From CAWKGV01 sp963849305 (GTDB taxonomy: Bacteria; Pseudomonadota; Alphaproteobacteria; Acetobacterales; Acetobacteraceae): a stretch of 64,000 nucleotides of DNA. This document shows, in pieces, positions 1 to 8,682 of this stretch. Under the pieces are notes generated by a model that did no database searches, was not told the origin of the DNA, and worked only from the letters and a program-made list of their open reading frames with translations. Both the position numbers and the translations under genes were made by a program. Position 1 is the first letter of the stretch, and each line of letters begins with the position of its first letter. The stretch lies in contig CAWKGV010000004.1 of assembly GCA_963849305.1 (NCBI GenBank), forward strand, positions 1 to 64,000. The letters run 5' to 3'.

Positions 1-7
1 TGTGCGC

Positions 8-95
8 ATTCCGATGATGTCGGCCGGTGATTCCAGCCTGAAGTCGGCCACCCATTCCGATTGAAGTCGGCCGGCTGTTCCGATCGATGTCGGCC
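8..95 (+). repeat. IS21 left-end array of four IstA-type repeats
   Basis: Four units occur at about 8-25, 30-49, 54-72 and 77-95. Each has the form ATTCC(GAT) followed after a few bases by GTCGGCC. They are mirrored by four inverted units at the other end. Such arrays in IS21 elements bind the transposase IstA. Units one and four keep ATGTCGGCC while two and three read GAAGTCGGCC. Confidence 0.8.
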
Positions 96-148
96 GGGGT
101 GGCGGTGCCCGTGGGCGGGTGTGATGTCTCCATCGCGATGGTGATCAG

Positions 149-898
149 TCAAGCCATGATAGCGTGCTCCTGAGCTTTCTTTCTTCGCAGCGATTCGCCG
201 CGCAACTGGATGCGGTGGGCGTTGTGGACGACCCGGTCGAGGATGGCGTCGGCCAGGGTCGGGTCGCCGATGAGGTTGTGCCAGCGATCCACTGGGATCT
301 GGCTGGTGAGCAGCGTGGCGCCGCGGCCATAACGGTCCTCGACGATCTCGAGCAGGTCGCGGCGTTGTTCCGGGCCGAGCGGCTCGAGCCCCCAGTCGTC
401 CAGGATCAGTAGCTTCACCCCGCCGAATGCCCGCATCAACCTGCCGTAACGACCGTCACCGCGCGCCAGCCCCAGGTCGGCGAACAGACGCGGGATGCGC
501 TGGTAGAGCACGGAGTAGTCGTCGCGGCAGGCCTTGTGGCCGAGGGCACAGGCAAGCCACGATTTTCCGACTCCGGTCGGGCCTTCGATGATCAGGTTCT
601 GCTTCGCCTCGATCCAGCCGCCCAGGGCAAGTTTCTGAAACAATGCCCGGTCCAGGCCACGTGCGGTGCGGTAGTCGACGTCCTCGACGGCGGCCTGGTG
701 GCGCAGCCGGGCATAGCGCAGGCGCGCCTTGAGGCGGCGGTCCTGCCGATCGGCGAGCTCGCGGTCGAGCAGCAGCCCGAGCCACTCGGCGTGATCGAGC
801 TCGACGCCGCGCGGGCTGGCGGTCAGCTCCTCAAAGGCGCGCGCCATGCCGGCGAAGCCGAGCTGGCGCAGTTGGTCGAGCGTGGGATGGGTTAGCAA
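149..898 (-). CDS. istB: IS21-family transposition ATP-binding protein IstB
   Basis: IstB is the AAA+ ATPase helper that works with the transposase IstA in target selection and strand transfer. The 249-residue product has a Walker A motif (GPTGVGKS, about residues 106-113) and a Walker B motif (LLILDDWGLEPL) near residue 165. It also has the typical N-terminal segment on DNA-binding ATPases of this family. It follows istA on the same strand with an 11-base gap, so the two are translated from one transcript. The gene is full length and free of frameshifts, which suggests the element is recent or still active. Confidence 0.93.
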   Translation of the reverse strand: MLTHPTLDQLRQLGFAGMARAFEELTASPRGVELDHAEWLGLLLDRELADRQDRRLKARLRYARLRHQAAVEDVDYRTARGLDRALFQKLALGGWIEAKQNLIIEGPTGVGKSWLACALGHKACRDDYSVLYQRIPRLFADLGLARGDGRYGRLMRAFGGVKLLILDDWGLEPLGPEQRRDLLEIVEDRYGRGATLLTSQIPVDRWHNLIGDPTLADAILDRVVHNAHRIQLRGESLRRKKAQEHAIMA

Positions 899-909
899 CG
901 GGGCTCTCC

Positions 910-2460
910 TCAGTGGTAATAGCCGGAACCGCGGATGTTCGGGTGGACCAGCGGCAGCTCACCGGTTCGGACCGGCGCCTCGGGGGACTGACGGTCGAGC
1001 CCGTGCCGCAGGATCGACTGCACGCTGCCGTAGGAGCGCGCGCCGATCTCCAGGCTGCGCGTACAGGCCGCCTCCACCCGGTCGTGGCCGTAGGTGCGCA
1101 CCAGACGCAGGATGCCGAGGCAGGCGCGGAAGCCCTGCTCCGGGTGCGGCCGGCTCTCCAGGATCAACGCCGCGAGTGTCGCCGTTGCCGCGCCGATCCC
1201 CGCGGCCTCCCGGCCGATGCGCTCAATGGTCCACTCGGCATGCCGCCGATGCGCCCGCGGCATGTGCTCCGGCAGTGTCGTGTGCCGGCCGCGCACGCCG
1301 CCACGCACGTGCACCGCGACGCGCTCCCCCTTGTGGAACAGCTCGATCGTGCGGGCAGTGACGCGGGCCTCGACCCGCTCGCGCAGCAATCGGTGCGGTA
1401 CCGAGTAGTAATGCCCGTCGATGTCGACATGGTAGTCGAGTGCCACGCGCCGGATGCGCCACTCGGCGTAGACGAAGGGCTCCGCCGGCAACGGCGACAG
1501 CGCCGGCCGGTCCAGCTCCTTGAACAGCTGGCGGCGGCTGACGCCGAGCTTGCGCATCGGCCGGGCATTGAGATCGGCGACCAGTGTCGTAATTGCCGCG
1601 TTGAGCTCGGCCAGGGAGAAGAACCGCTGATTGCGCAGACGCGCCAGGATCCAGCGTTCCACCACCAGCACACCAGCTTCGACCTTGGCTTTGTCGCGCG
1701 GCCTGCGCACCCGCGTCGGCAAGATCGCGGTGCCGTAGTGCGCCGCCAGATCGCGGTAAGTTGGATTGATCCCGGGTTCATACCAGTTCGCCCGCAGCAC
1801 GCCGGCGCGCAGGTTGTCGGGCACCATCTGGCGCGGCACGCCGCCGAGAAAGGCGAGGGCGCGGACGTGCGCACCAATCCAGTCCGGCAGGCCCTGGGTC
1901 CAAGTCGCCTCGGCGTAGGTGTAGTTGGACGCGCCCAGCACCGCGACAAACACCTGCGCCGCGCGCAGCTCGCCGGTGCTGCCGTCCACCACCTCCACCG
2001 TATGCCCGGCGTAGTCGACGAACAGCCGCTCGCCGGCGGGATGCGCCTGCCGCATGGTCGGCGACAGGCGGCTCTCCCACCCCCTGTAGAGCTCGCACCA
2101 GCGGCTGTAGCCGTAGCCGTCGGTATGGATGGCCCGGTATTCCTCCCAGAGCAGCAGCAGCGTCACCCCGGGGCGGCGCAGCTCATGATGGATCAGCGTC
2201 CAATCCGGCTCCGCCTTGTGCCGGCCGCCCGGCTTGGAGCCGCGGAGCGGCGCGAACAATATCGCCTCGAGCCCCGCGTCGGTCAGCGTCTCCGGCAACG
2301 GCCAGTTCAGCCCCGCCGCAGCGACGCGAGCGAGGCACAGTTGCACCGTGCTACGGGCGACACCGATCGCCACCGCGACCGCCCGGTCCGAGGCGCCGAA
2401 CTCGTATTTCAGCCGCAGGATCTCACGCACGCGTCGCATCGACACTCTCTCGGCCGGCAT
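910..2460 (-). CDS. istA: IS21-family transposase IstA
   Basis: This is the DDE transposase of the IS21 element. The N-terminus has a helix-turn-helix (REILRLKYEFGASDRAVA...). The catalytic core shows the first Asp in ERLFVDYAGH, the second in QMVPDNLRAGV and the Glu in DKAKVEAGV. A C-terminal Mu-like segment (YHVDIDGHYYSVPHRLL) follows. Its 516 residues are a normal length. The start at 2460 lies about 80 bases inside the innermost terminal repeat. The open frame and complete catalytic triad indicate an intact transposase. Confidence 0.93.
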   Translation of the reverse strand: MPAERVSMRRVREILRLKYEFGASDRAVAVAIGVARSTVQLCLARVAAAGLNWPLPETLTDAGLEAILFAPLRGSKPGGRHKAEPDWTLIHHELRRPGVTLLLLWEEYRAIHTDGYGYSRWCELYRGWESRLSPTMRQAHPAGERLFVDYAGHTVEVVDGSTGELRAAQVFVAVLGASNYTYAEATWTQGLPDWIGAHVRALAFLGGVPRQMVPDNLRAGVLRANWYEPGINPTYRDLAAHYGTAILPTRVRRPRDKAKVEAGVLVVERWILARLRNQRFFSLAELNAAITTLVADLNARPMRKLGVSRRQLFKELDRPALSPLPAEPFVYAEWRIRRVALDYHVDIDGHYYSVPHRLLRERVEARVTARTIELFHKGERVAVHVRGGVRGRHTTLPEHMPRAHRRHAEWTIERIGREAAGIGAATATLAALILESRPHPEQGFRACLGILRLVRTYGHDRVEAACTRSLEIGARSYGSVQSILRHGLDRQSPEAPVRTGELPLVHPNIRGSGYYH

Positions 2461-2537
2461 CGGTCCCCCTCTCGCCCCTGACGAGAGGAAGACCGCTCAC
2501 CTGCCCAGCGGTCGGGCAACGCCACCCCTCAGGGGGT

Positions 2538-2624
2538 GGCCGACATCAGATCGGAATGGCCGACATCACCTCGGAATCAGTGGCCGACATCAAATCGGAA
2601 TGCCTGGCCGACTTGCTCCGGAAT
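2538..2624 (-). repeat. IS21 right-end array of four inverted repeats
   Basis: Units occur at 2538-2557, 2558-2577, 2582-2601 and 2606-2624. The first three share GGCCGACATCA followed by TCGGAAT; the last reads GGCCGACTTGCTCCGGAAT. They are the inverted counterparts of the array at the left end. The first two are directly abutting, whereas all left-end units are spaced. Confidence 0.8.
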
Positions 2625-2630
2625 ACGCAA

Positions 2631-3589
2631 TCTATGCTCGCGACGGGGTCGATCTCGACCGATCCACGCTGTGCGACTGGGTCGGTCAGGCGGCATGGCT
2701 GCTGGCGCCGATTGTCGAGGGGATCAGACGACACGTGTTCGCTGCGGAGAAGATCCACGGCGATGACACCACCGTGCCAGTGCTGTCGCCAGGTCTCGGC
2801 CGAACCAAGACCGGGCGGCTCTGGGTGTATGTGCGCGACGATCGACCATTCTGCGGCACGGCGCCGCCGGCGGCCGCCTACTTCTACAGTCCCGATCGTG
2901 GTGGCGCGCATCCGGCCGGGCATTTGGCAGAGTTCACCGGCTTCCTTCAGGCCGATGGCTACGCTGGCTTCGAGGCACTCTACGATCAGCGCGCCACCGA
3001 TCGGAGCCTTCGCACGAACCAGGCGATCACCGAGGTCGCCTGCTGGGCGCATTGCCGGCGCAAGTTCTTCGATGTCTGGAACGGCAAGAAGTCTCCGGTC
3101 GCCAAGCAGGCGATCGAGCGCATTGCCACCTTCTACGCCATCGAGGCCAAAGCGCGCTTCGCGCCGACCGATGAGCGGCTGATGCACCGGGCCGATGCCG
3201 CGCCGCTGCTCGCCGCGTTCTTCAATTGGGCAGGCAAGGTCGTCACCAGGCTATCGGCCAAGTCAGAGCTGGCCGAGGCATTCCGCTATACGCTGAAGCG
3301 GCAGGAGGCATTGTCGCGCTTCCTCACCGACGCAAGGCTCGAGATCGACAACAACATCGCCGAGAACGCCATGCGCGGAATCGCGCTCGGACGGAAGAAT
3401 TACCTGTTCGCCGGATCAGATGCCGGTGGCGAGCGCGCCGCCGCCATCTACTCCATCCTGCAGACCGTCAAGCTCAATGAGATCAACCCGGAAGCGTATC
3501 TGCGCAACACCCTCGACCAGATCGCCAATGGGCACCCGATCAGCCAGATCAACGAACTAATGCCGTGGACGCCCTCAACACCGCCCTGA
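2631..3589 (+). pseudogene. IS66-family transposase TnpC, C-terminal part, 5' part displaced by the IS21 insertion
   Basis: The reading frame enters at IYARDGVDLDRSTL and continues to the end of an IS66 TnpC protein. The DDE residues are visible: Asp in EKIHGDDTTVPV, Asp in FLQADGYAGF and Glu in EIDNNIAENAMRG. The tail IYSILQTVKLNEINPEAYL is also diagnostic. The N-terminal third and the partner genes tnpA and tnpB are not in the window and should lie left of position 1, on the far side of IS21. An open frame extends upstream to 2216, but that part reads through IS21 DNA and has no IS66 similarity. The IS66 copy is therefore inactive as it stands. Confidence 0.88.
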
Positions 3590-3615
3590 TCCAACGGTCG
3601 TCACCAAACGCTTAC
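2631..3615 (+). mobile_element. Right part of an IS66-family element
   Basis: The right end is set by CGCTTAC at 3609-3615, the inverted form of the GTAAGCG terminus usual for IS66 elements. Immediately beyond it an interrupted restriction-modification frame resumes. The left end is out of the window. If the insertion was simple, the 8 bases agttttca after position 3615 should also flank the missing left end as a target duplication. Confidence 0.75.
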
Positions 3616-6289
3616 AGTTTTCAGGATCGCGGCGGCTTTTTCGTCGATGGGCAGGATGCGGTCGGGAAAGTCGGGGGCGACCTCGGGAACGCGCTTGATT
3701 AGCTCGGGCGGGTTGAGCCAGCGGTCGCGCGCTTCGACGAGTGTGCGGGCGGCGGCGGCGATGGCTTGGGCGTGGGGTTGTTTGCGTAGGTGGCTGGGGT
3801 AAGTTGAATTGGAAAAGGAAATGTCTCGAAACAAGTTTCATTGTTGTAGGTTGGACGCCCGCCCTTGTTCCCATCCCCATGACGCGAGCCCATAGCCAGG
3901 GACCAGAGCTCGTGCAATTTGCTATGGAGCACGCCTAAGCTTACGTAGTCGTCGCGTGCGAACGCATAAATACGGCTGTCCGGGAGTGTTGCCGGGTGAC
4001 ACCAAACAAATAGACGGTACTGCGCGACCCTAGGCGTGGCAATAAAGCGTTGGCAACCAAGCATAGCTGCCCGAAGCCCCGGAACGGCCTCGCCATGTCG
4101 CCACCAATTGTCCTTGCGCGTCTTGCGGCGATTTTTTCGCGCTCGGGCTTCACGTGCTTCGTCACCCAGGTAAAAGGCTGCACGTAGTATGCTGCCTCCT
4201 CCTCGCTCATTTCACCAAAATCTATAATCCATGTGTTGGACGAGCGGCGAGTAATATCTTGACCGTTTATCCAAGGGCGGATCACGTCCGCGTTTGGACG
4301 ACCGTTAGGGTTAGCTGGACATTGCAACCATTCCCGTGCGACTTCCCCTGGGATGTCGAATGCACCGACCTTTACTGGCCCTTGGAAGCAAATGCCTCGG
4401 TTCTCTTTCAGGCGCACACTGGTGGTGAGATCGGCAGACCGAGCCGACAGGTCGGCATGAACCCTGGGGACCATCTTTCCATCGAGTTGAATTGGCTCGT
4501 TGTCAGACTTTGCGAAGCACACAAGTGAAACGCGTACAGCCGCTCCCTCAATGGTCCACGGCTCGTCACCCCAGGCGTCATAGATTGCTCCACTCCGAGC
4601 AATAGGGTCCAAAACCTGCCGACTTGCGCCTTTACGGATCGACTGGGTGGCGACGAGGCCGACGCGTCTAACTTCCTCCTCAACTACCGCAGTCCATGCC
4701 TTATCGAACCAATAACAAACAAGATCGGCCTCACCCGGCACCCGGCCCCTATATGCGGACCGGAGCCGAGTTGCGTACCCTGGGCCAAGAATATTAATCA
4801 TCACCTTGTTGCCCAGAAACGGCGGATTCCCGATGATCACGTTCGCCTTCGGCCACTCCGCCCTTTTGCCATCCGCCGTTAGCAGCGCGTCGCGACACTG
4901 GATGGTTTCAAGAGATTTCAGCACCGGATCGGCGGGCGGCGGCAGACCGTGCCGGCGCGCCCATTGGATGTGACCGATCCACACCGAGACGCGCGCCAGT
5001 TCCGCCGCATAGGGATTGATCTCGATCCCGAGCACCGCCTCCGGGCCGATGCGCGGGAATTCCCGTTGCAACCCGAGTGCCTCGGCCTCCACCGAGACGC
5101 GGTGCTCCAAATCCTTGAGCGCTTGCAAGGCAAGATAGAGGAAGTTGCCGGAGCCGCAGGCCGGATCGAGCACGCGAAACCCGCGCAGACGGTCGAGGAA
5201 GCCCCGCAGCACTTGCGCGGCCTTCAGCTTGCGCGGATCATCACGGCCGCGAGCACGATATGCTGGGGTCGGCGCCACCAACGCCGCTTCGATGGCCGCC
5301 TTGGTCCGCTCCCACTCGGCGTTCAGCGGACGGCGAATCACCGGGTCAATCAGCTTCTCGATCTTCTCGCGGTTGGTGTAATGGGCACCCAACTGGCTGC
5401 GCTTGTCGGGATCGAGTCCGCGCTCGAACAAGGTGCCGAGAATGGACGGGTCGATCTCGGCCCAATCCAACTCCGCCACGTTTTGCAGGATCTCGACATC
5501 CGCTTTTTCCAGCGGCAGCGCCAGGTCGTCATCGAACAGTCCGCCGTTGAACCACTGCACCGGGGTGAAACCGACCCGGCCGCCTCTGCTCGCCATCGCG
5601 GCGAACAACGCGCGCGCATAACCCGCGAAATCCTCCGGCGCCCGCTTCGCCGCCGCCAGCATCTGCTCGAACAAACCCGCCGGCAGCAGCCCGACATCGT
5701 CGGCGAACAGACAGAACACCAGGCGGTTGACGAAATGCGCGACCGTCTGCGGATCGTTGCCGCGCGCGCGCAGGCGCTTGGCCAGTTCGGCGAACTCGCC
5801 GGCCGCCTTGCCGGTCAGCGCCTCGCGCGTGGTGGCCGGGCGAAGCCGGTCCGGGTCGGACAGGACCGCCTTCAGCAGATGGCGCTTGGCGGGGTCGGTG
5901 AGTTGCGGGAGCAGCACCTCGTGCCGCTCGGAAATGGCGTTGGTCCAATTGGTGCGAACCACGAACCGCGCCATGTCGGAGACCACCAGCAGCGGCGGGT
6001 TGCCGAGCGCGCCGGCGTATTGCAGAGGTTGGCGATGCGCGGCGTCGAGATCGCGATGCTTGCCCTTGTATTCCCAGGCGAACCGGCCCTTTCGCCAAAC
6101 ATCGGCCCAGCCGTCGCCGCCGACCGCCTTGGTGGCTCCCTTCTCGAAGGCATAGGCGGCGCCATCGGGATCGGTGTTCGGCGTCGGTTCGTCGAGCAGG
6201 TGGCAGAGATCGATGAAATGCTCCTGGCAGGCAGCGCGCTCGGAGCGCGCGTTGGCTTGCCACTTGGCGATGAACTGTTCCGGCAACAT
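3616..6289 (-). pseudogene. MmeI-like (type IIL) restriction endonuclease/DNA methyltransferase, frameshifted and truncated by IS66
   Basis: Proteins of this family join a PD-(D/E)xK nuclease, a helical spacer, an adenine methyltransferase and a target recognition domain in one chain. From the start at 6289 the frame has a possible nuclease core (Asp63, then EYK at 73-75), the SAM motif DPACGSGNF at about 375-383 and the catalytic NPPF at 488-491. A frameshift near 4062 moves the sequence into a second frame (MLGCQRFIATPRVAQYRL). A second near 3780 moves it to a third (AQAIAAAARTLVEARDRWLN). The reading ends at ILKT where the IS66 end abuts. About the last hundred residues are missing. The recognition-domain part (about 3950-4720) is clearly less GC-rich than the rest. 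The gene cannot make a full protein. Confidence 0.85.
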
Positions 6290-6646
6290 GACGACATCCT
6301 GGCGGGGATGTCGTTGTTGGCCCGAACCTATTTATTGGAGGTTAATACGAATGCGGATGTCCTTACCCCTTAGCGCCGGCCGCTCCGCCGCCCGCCTCCC
6401 GCAAGGGGAAGGGGGAAGTGGCGGATTTGGTAAAGGCACGGTTGACGCCAACGGTACGGTTCCGCCCCACGCGCGTTCGAACCGTACGGTTCGGGCGAGG
6501 TCGGGCGAGCATAAGGGGCTACCAGCCGAGTGTTGCCCGCCCGCGCCCTCACCAGCCATGCTTGCGCACGTGGGGCATTCCGGTACCCTGCCGGCGGCGG
6601 CGCGAGAGTCAGCGATCGGCCCAACTCTGCTATAAACTCGCTTGAG
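6290..6646. promoter_or_regulatory. Divergent intergenic region with a 16-bp perfect palindrome
   Basis: No gene is supported in these 357 bases. A perfect palindrome CGAACCGTACGGTTCG spans 6478-6493. A partial copy (ACGGTACGGTTCCG) lies at 6450-6463, about 28 bases away. The size and symmetry are those of operators for dimeric TetR-type repressors; that is inference. Bases 6391-6416 match the CTCCCGCAAGGGGA repeat family seen again near 25.8 kb. A likely start region for the J-domain gene is TATAAACTCG at 6631-6640, which is close to its start codon, so the leader is short or the promoter is elsewhere. Confidence 0.5.
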
Positions 6647-7732
6647 ATGAACCCCGACCCGAAGGGCTTTTACGCGCGTCTCGGCGTCGCCGCCTCGGCT
6701 GACGCGGGAGCGATCATCGCGGCATTCCGCCGTCAGGCGCGCCGGCTCCATCCCGACGTGCCCGGCACCGGCGACACGGCCGCGTTCCTGCGCGTCAAGG
6801 AGGCCTATGAGGTGCTGGCGGATCGCGGTCGGCGCGCCGCCTACGACCAGGCCGCGTCGGCGACGGCGGCCATGACCAGGGCCGCCGAAGGCACGCCCAT
6901 CACGCCGGCTCGCTGGCCGCGAATGTCGGACCTGCCGCTCTATCTCTGGCTCGGCTTTCTGGCGCTCGGCGGCCTCGCCGTGACCGAGGCCACCTTGCAC
7001 CTGATCCGCCCCCGGTCTCCCGACGCCGGCCCGGCCTCCGCACCCTCCAGCATCGCGCCCGAGCCACCGGGCAAGGCGGCTGGAACCGCGCCGGACCCCT
7101 TGGGCGCTCCGGCGAGGCCAGCCGGGATGCCGACGCACTACGTCGCACCCGGTGCTGGAGCGGCCGTGCTGTGGCGGCTGGACGCTACACATCGGAGGTT
7201 CGTTCCCGCCGCGACATTGGCTCCGTTCGCCACCGTGCACGTTGTCGGGCTGGTGCCGCATCACGGGCTGCTGGCGGTGCTGCTCGCCGGCGGGGGCATC
7301 GGCTTCGTAGACACGGCGCGGCTGCTGACGGGAAGTGCCGCCGACGCCCACAGGGCCTATTGCGCCTATGATGCCGGCCCGTCGCCGGCGAATGGAGACG
7401 TGCTGAACCAAAGCAGGGCGGGACCGGCGCGAGTGGTGGTCCAGAACCGGGCAGTGCAGCCCGCGGTGGTCAAGCTCCGCGACCTCGCGGGCCGGGCCGA
7501 GGCGAGCGTTTATATCGCGCCCGGCAATGTGGCCGCCGTCGCAGGCCTGCCCGCGGGGCCTTGGCGGGCCGAGGTCGCGTTCGGCGAGCTGTGGAGCCGC
7601 GCCTGTGCCGGCTTCATTGTCGGAATGCGAGCCATCCGCCTCAGCGGCCTGGGCCGCTCAGGGGGCACGCTGACGCTGGTTACCGACCAGGAGGGCACCG
7701 CCATTGGGCCCGAGGAATTCGCGCGCGACTGA
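6647..7732 (+). CDS. Membrane-anchored J-domain protein with unassigned C-terminal region
   Basis: Residues 6-70 form a DnaJ J domain with the essential HPD at 35-37 and the usual KEAYEVLADRGRRAAYD helix, so it should stimulate a DnaK-type ATPase. A single hydrophobic segment at about 96-118 (LPLYLWLGFLALGG...) follows. A Pro/Ala-rich linker then leads to about 220 residues that would be extracytoplasmic, including two possible beta-rich modules around 165-225 and 260-330. The zinc-finger and G/F regions of true DnaJ are absent. The start at 6647 was preferred over an in-frame upstream codon at 6530 because family J domains begin just before FYARLGV. Neighbours give no client; the hydrolase downstream begins after 12 bases and may be co-transcribed. 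Confidence 0.8.
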   Translation: MNPDPKGFYARLGVAASADAGAIIAAFRRQARRLHPDVPGTGDTAAFLRVKEAYEVLADRGRRAAYDQAASATAAMTRAAEGTPITPARWPRMSDLPLYLWLGFLALGGLAVTEATLHLIRPRSPDAGPASAPSSIAPEPPGKAAGTAPDPLGAPARPAGMPTHYVAPGAGAAVLWRLDATHRRFVPAATLAPFATVHVVGLVPHHGLLAVLLAGGGIGFVDTARLLTGSAADAHRAYCAYDAGPSPANGDVLNQSRAGPARVVVQNRAVQPAVVKLRDLAGRAEASVYIAPGNVAAVAGLPAGPWRAEVAFGELWSRACAGFIVGMRAIRLSGLGRSGGTLTLVTDQEGTAIGPEEFARD

Positions 7733-7744
7733 TGGGGGAGAAAC

Positions 7745-8626
7745 ATGCCGCACGCCACAGCCGAGGACGGAGTGCGCCTCTACTTCGAGGAGACCGGGTC
7801 GGGCATCCCGGTGATTTTCGTGCATGAATATGCGGGGGACTTGCGAAGTTGGGAGCCACAGCTCCGCCATTTCGGCCGGCGCTACCGGGCGATAGCCTAC
7901 AACGCCCGTGGCTACCCGCCGTCCGATGTGCCGGAGGCGGTCGCATCCTACTCGCAGGCGCGTGCCGCCGATGACATTCTGGCGGTGCTCGATCATCTTG
8001 GCATCGACACGGCGCATGTGGTGGGGCTGTCGATGGGCGGGTTCGCGACGCTGCATTTCGGGTTTCGCCATCCGGCCCGAGCGCGGTCGTTATGCGTAGC
8101 CGGTTGCGGCTACGGCGCTGAACCGGGCGAGCGCGACCGCTTTCGCCTCGAGACCGAAGCGGTCGCCGCCTTCATCCGCGACCAGGGCATCGAAGCTTTC
8201 GCCGCCAAATATGCCTACGGCCCGACTAGGGTGCAGTTCGAGAACAAGGATCCGCTTGGGTTTGCCGAGTTCAGGCGGATGCTCGCCGAGCACTCCACCC
8301 CAGGCTCGATCAACACCCAACTAGGCGTGCAGCGCGAACGTCCCTCGCTCTACGACTTGACCGAGGAGATGAAGCGCCTTGACGTGCCGACGCTGTTGCT
8401 GACCGGCGACGAGGACTGGCCCTGCCTCACTCCGGGGGTGATGATGAAACGCACCATTCCCTCGGCCGGGCTGGCGGTGATGCCGAATTGCGGGCACGCC
8501 ATCAACATCGAGGATCCCGATGAGTTCAACCGGATCGTTGGCGGCTTCTTCGCCCAGGTGGATGCCGGGCGCTGGCCGCAACGCGATCCGCGCGCGGTCT
8601 CGGCCTCGATCACGGGGATGAGATAA
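7745..8626 (+). CDS. Alpha/beta-fold hydrolase
   Basis: The 293-residue product has the alpha/beta-hydrolase fold with the nucleophile elbow GLSMGG (Ser96), an acidic residue in GDEDWPC (about 222-224) and the catalytic His in NCGHAINIE (His251). The oxyanion segment VHEYAGD lies at 26-32. No signal peptide is seen, so it is cytoplasmic. The start follows GGGGGAGAAAC, a strong ribosome binding site. Substrate cannot be inferred; the family includes esterases, lactonases and C-C hydrolases. It closely follows the J-domain gene and ends against a convergent sigma-factor gene, with a hairpin between them. Confidence 0.9.
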   Translation: MPHATAEDGVRLYFEETGSGIPVIFVHEYAGDLRSWEPQLRHFGRRYRAIAYNARGYPPSDVPEAVASYSQARAADDILAVLDHLGIDTAHVVGLSMGGFATLHFGFRHPARARSLCVAGCGYGAEPGERDRFRLETEAVAAFIRDQGIEAFAAKYAYGPTRVQFENKDPLGFAEFRRMLAEHSTPGSINTQLGVQRERPSLYDLTEEMKRLDVPTLLLTGDEDWPCLTPGVMMKRTIPSAGLAVMPNCGHAINIEDPDEFNRIVGGFFAQVDAGRWPQRDPRAVSASITGMR

Positions 8627-8640
8627 ACACACGGGCGGCA

Positions 8641-8661
8641 CGGCATGGCCGAGCCATGCCG
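8641..8661. terminator. Hairpin between convergent genes, possible bidirectional terminator
   Basis: CGGCATGGC at 8641-8649 and GCCATGCCG at 8653-8661 form a perfect 9-bp stem with a CGA loop. It lies in the 56-base gap between the ends of the hydrolase and sigma-factor genes. There is no strong U tract on either strand, so intrinsic termination is only probable. Confidence 0.5.
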
Positions 8662-8682
8662 CCCCGAATGATCGTTACGGAT

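Larger units (their letters stand above)
1..2630 (-). mobile_element. IS21-family insertion sequence, apparently complete
   Basis: The element carries the IS21 gene pair istA-istB on the minus strand and is bounded by related ends. The left end begins TGTGCGCATTCCG and the right end finishes CGGAATACGCAA, which is an imperfect inverted match. Four repeats of about 20 bp, built on ATTCCGAT and GTCGGCC, lie inside each end, as expected for the multiple IstA binding sites of this family. The length of about 2.6 kb fits IS21 elements. Just right of the element the sequence reads as an IS66 transposase already in mid-protein, so this copy sits inside an IS66 element. Whether position 1 is the exact first base cannot be seen, because the window starts there. 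Confidence 0.85.

Noticed and set aside
913..2481. Long plus-strand open frame of 522 codons opposite istA
   Set aside because: It is the antisense of the transposase gene, has no domain pattern and no ribosome binding site; GC-rich codon bias keeps such frames open.
2216..2620. Upstream extension of the IS66 transposase frame
   Set aside because: The codons before 2631 come from IS21 DNA, including its terminal repeats, and only by chance stay in frame.
4949..6373. 474-codon plus-strand frame opposite the MmeI-like gene
   Set aside because: Reads as an antisense shadow with Arg- and Gln-rich composition and no recognisable motif.
6332..7411. 359-codon minus-strand frame opposite the J-domain gene
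   Set aside because: Antisense to a gene with an intact J domain; no family features.
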